DNA from: Lumnitzera littorea
Taxonomy: Eukaryota; Streptophyta; Magnoliopsida; Myrtales; Combretaceae
Length of the DNA: 64,000 nucleotides
Assembly: GCA_024138015.1 (NCBI GenBank)
Contig: JAMXBB010000002.1
Coordinates: 9,605,183-9,669,182, forward strand
Direction of reading: 5' to 3'
Part shown: positions 62,501 to 64,000 of the stretch, piece after piece
How the letters are laid out: each line of letters begins with the position of its first letter
Position numbering within the stretch: the first letter of the stretch is position 1
The notes under the pieces: generated by a model
The model's database searches: none
What the model saw: the letters and a program-made list of their open reading frames with translations, nothing else
Told to the model about the DNA's origin: nothing
Made by a program: the position numbers and the translations under genes

Positions 62501-63302
62501 TGAAAACCTTGTTGTGTTTTTAGTATAGTTTTAAGTCCTCCGTCCTAACTTACTGAGCTGTGGTTGCTCACATCCCTATAGACGTCGTGCAGGTGCTGGC
62601 TAAGAAGCGGCCAACTACTACTCTGAAGCTAGCAACTGCTGGATTTTGGGGAGTGAGGAAAAACATGTTAAGAATAAATATATATTTTTAAGGTTTAAGC
62701 TTTTACTTTAGAATTTTTTATTTCTGAATACTGTAATAACTAGAAAATATATTATAGAGAAATATTGTAAACTTTAATTACAATAGCTGAATTATAGTAT
62801 ATATATATATTTCCTCACTTTCTTAGATTAATGATTTATTTAAATTACAAACTGTTTACTTCAAAGTGGGTTAGTCGTTGATGCTTTGTGTAGATCAGGT
62901 CTAAGATAGCGGTTGTAAGGCCAACTTCTATCTTAGGATGGTTTACACGGCGGGGCTGTTACGACTCTGCCGCTTCGGGGCGTGACATCTAATAATTGCT
63001 CCTAAAGGACCAATAACAGATGATAGATTTTTAGTATAAAAGAAAAATAGAAGAGGAAAAAAAAAGCAAGCATGAACAAGAGAGGTGATGGATTTTTAAT
63101 ATTGAATAATTTTAAGCGTATTTACATATTGTGATATGTGAACATGAGTGTTTTGAGTTTGTCCTTTATGTTATTTTTTCTTATTTTTAAATTAACTGTG
63201 ATGGGATGGAGAATAATTTAGGTATGCAAAATGCTAAAAGTGAAAACATAGGTATGCAAACTATTAAAGTGTAAAACTCAAATACGTAAAGTGGAATTTG
63301 CC
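59521..63302. mobile_element. foldback (MITE-like) element interrupted by LTR copy 9
   Basis: The left arm 59521-59634 (AATTCCACTTTACATATATG...) and the right arm 63191-63302 (reverse complement AATTCCACTTTACGTATTTG...) are inverted copies of each other over about 112 bp with roughly one mismatch in five. Without the LTR between them the element would be about 0.87 kb, with 0.64 kb of non-coding interior. No transposase is encoded. Target duplications were not clear. It could also be two independent inverted copies of one repeat. Confidence 0.55.
60079..62987 (+). mobile_element. family A solo LTR, copy 9 (TSD TCTAA, best preserved)
   Basis: It starts TGTCAGCCCCAAAAC and ends CGCTTCGGGGCGTGACA, with TCTAA on both sides (60074-60078 and 62988-62992). 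It is 2,909 bp. TATAAATA at 60660-60667, followed by a GAGAGACGAAAATTGAGAG leader, marks plus sense and a U3 of about 0.6 kb. The palindrome CCACCACCACACGGTGGTGG is at about 60832-60853, inside a very GC-rich segment. The terminal hairpin is at about 62900-62940. Perfect duplication, intact TG...CA and abundant CpG suggest a recent or little-decayed insertion. It has no internal genes. Confidence 0.93.
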
Positions 63303-64000
63303 TAATATAATTAATACATTGAAGGCGATTTCTAATAATATATGTAAACTTTGAACACTTAGAAATATAGTATTACAAATAAATATAAAAAAAATTCAAA
63401 TTTCATTATATTGATACTACACAAGTTAAGGACCACAGATGATAAAGTTTTTATAATATTTTTCTTAAGAGTAAGAACTCTTTTCAAGTTTGCTAGATTA
63501 CAGTTCTTACATGAACCATATCTTGTCATAAGAGAAAATCAAACTTGTTAATGTGAGTTTAGAATGACAAAATAATAATAAGAAAATACAAAAGTATTGA
63601 AAACTATTAAGTACAGCTCATATGGTGGAAAAGCTAAACAAATAAATATCATTTTTATCAGTATAGAGGGCAATTTTAGTGATTAGGTTTTAGGTGCAAT
63701 TTAATGGTATAGACTGGTTTGATGGGCTAGTGACAGGACTTAGAAAACCAAGCAAAAATAGTGATGTTTTGGGGAGATATGGCTTGGTAGGTTTGAAACA
63801 TAGATTGTTGGACTGGTTATTTCGCTCCTAATCTTACTCAATTAACTTGTGCATGAAACTAAGGCTTGGAAGAAATATTTCTAGGCCTTAGACCTCATTT
63901 AGCCTTAAAAGGAGTTATCTAAATAAAAGCTATGAGTTTATTTTATTATTAATGAGTTTATATTCTTTCATTATAAGTCATTGGGACTATCTAGAGCCTT
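63303..64000. other. AT-rich non-coding end of the window
   Basis: No gene, RNA or repeat border recognised in the last 0.7 kb. Confidence 0.4.

Noticed and set aside
56069..62987. A 6.9-kb DNA transposon with terminal inverted repeats TGTCACGCCCC...GGGGCGTGACA
   Set aside because: The right half is a complete LTR with its own TSD (tctaa) at 60074-60078 and 62988-62992. The left copy is a separate, truncated LTR. The inverted ends are two opposite LTRs, not one element.
1..64000. CRISPR arrays, bacterial-type operons, ribosome binding sites
   Set aside because: The sequence is plant nuclear DNA. No regularly spaced direct repeats or prokaryotic gene organisation were seen.

Overview
This window looks like repeat-rich, AT-rich nuclear DNA from a flowering plant, probably a eudicot. 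It has GT-AG introns, a plant-type SEC23 gene, and decayed LTR retrotransposons, LINEs and a processed-looking pseudogene. The species cannot be named from the sequence. There is one intact gene. No rRNA, CRISPR array or convincing complete tRNA was seen.

Layout. 1-20 kb: an L1-type LINE fragment, then three long LTRs of one family (family A) at 3781-7448, 9514-12553 and 16582-19945. The second has split another LINE. 21-28.5 kb: the intact SEC23-like gene on the minus strand. It has five coding exons and 876 codons, a long leader, a probable 1-kb 3' UTR, and a LINE fragment antisense in its largest intron. 28.6-30 kb: a dispersed AT-rich repeat (family E) next to the gene's promoter. 30-49.7 kb: an apparently intronless, broken cinnamyl-alcohol-dehydrogenase (CAD) copy on the minus strand, cut in two by an 18.8-kb nest of LTRs inside LTRs. 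49.7-51.7 kb: two tandem family-E copies. 53-59.3 kb: a jumble of a Ty1/copia remnant on the plus strand, a Ty3/gypsy-type gag remnant on the minus strand, a truncated family-A LTR and an 872-bp insertion. 59.5-63.3 kb: a foldback (MITE-like) element interrupted by a well-preserved solo LTR.

Main structural result. Many insertions can be resolved to the base by 5-bp target-site duplications (TSDs). Family-A LTRs are about 2.9-3.7 kb, have TG...CA ends and occur nine times. None has a recognisable internal region attached, so they look like solo LTRs left by recombination. In the CAD pseudogene, LTR4 (TSD gagaa) was hit by LTR7 (TSD gatac) and by a family-C LTR. LTR7 was hit by a second family-C LTR and by an unclassified insertion D (TSD tataa). 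D was hit by LTR5 and LTR6. That gives insertions at least four levels deep.

Family-A LTRs carry three recurring features: a TATA box that sets their sense strand, a CCACCACCA palindrome downstream of it, and a hairpin close to the 3' LTR end. The loop-proximal base pairs of that hairpin differ between copies mostly in a compensatory way. This possible RNA or DNA structure is the most interesting undescribed signal here. No new defence or metabolic system was found. Functional assignments rest on reading translations by eye, with no database search.
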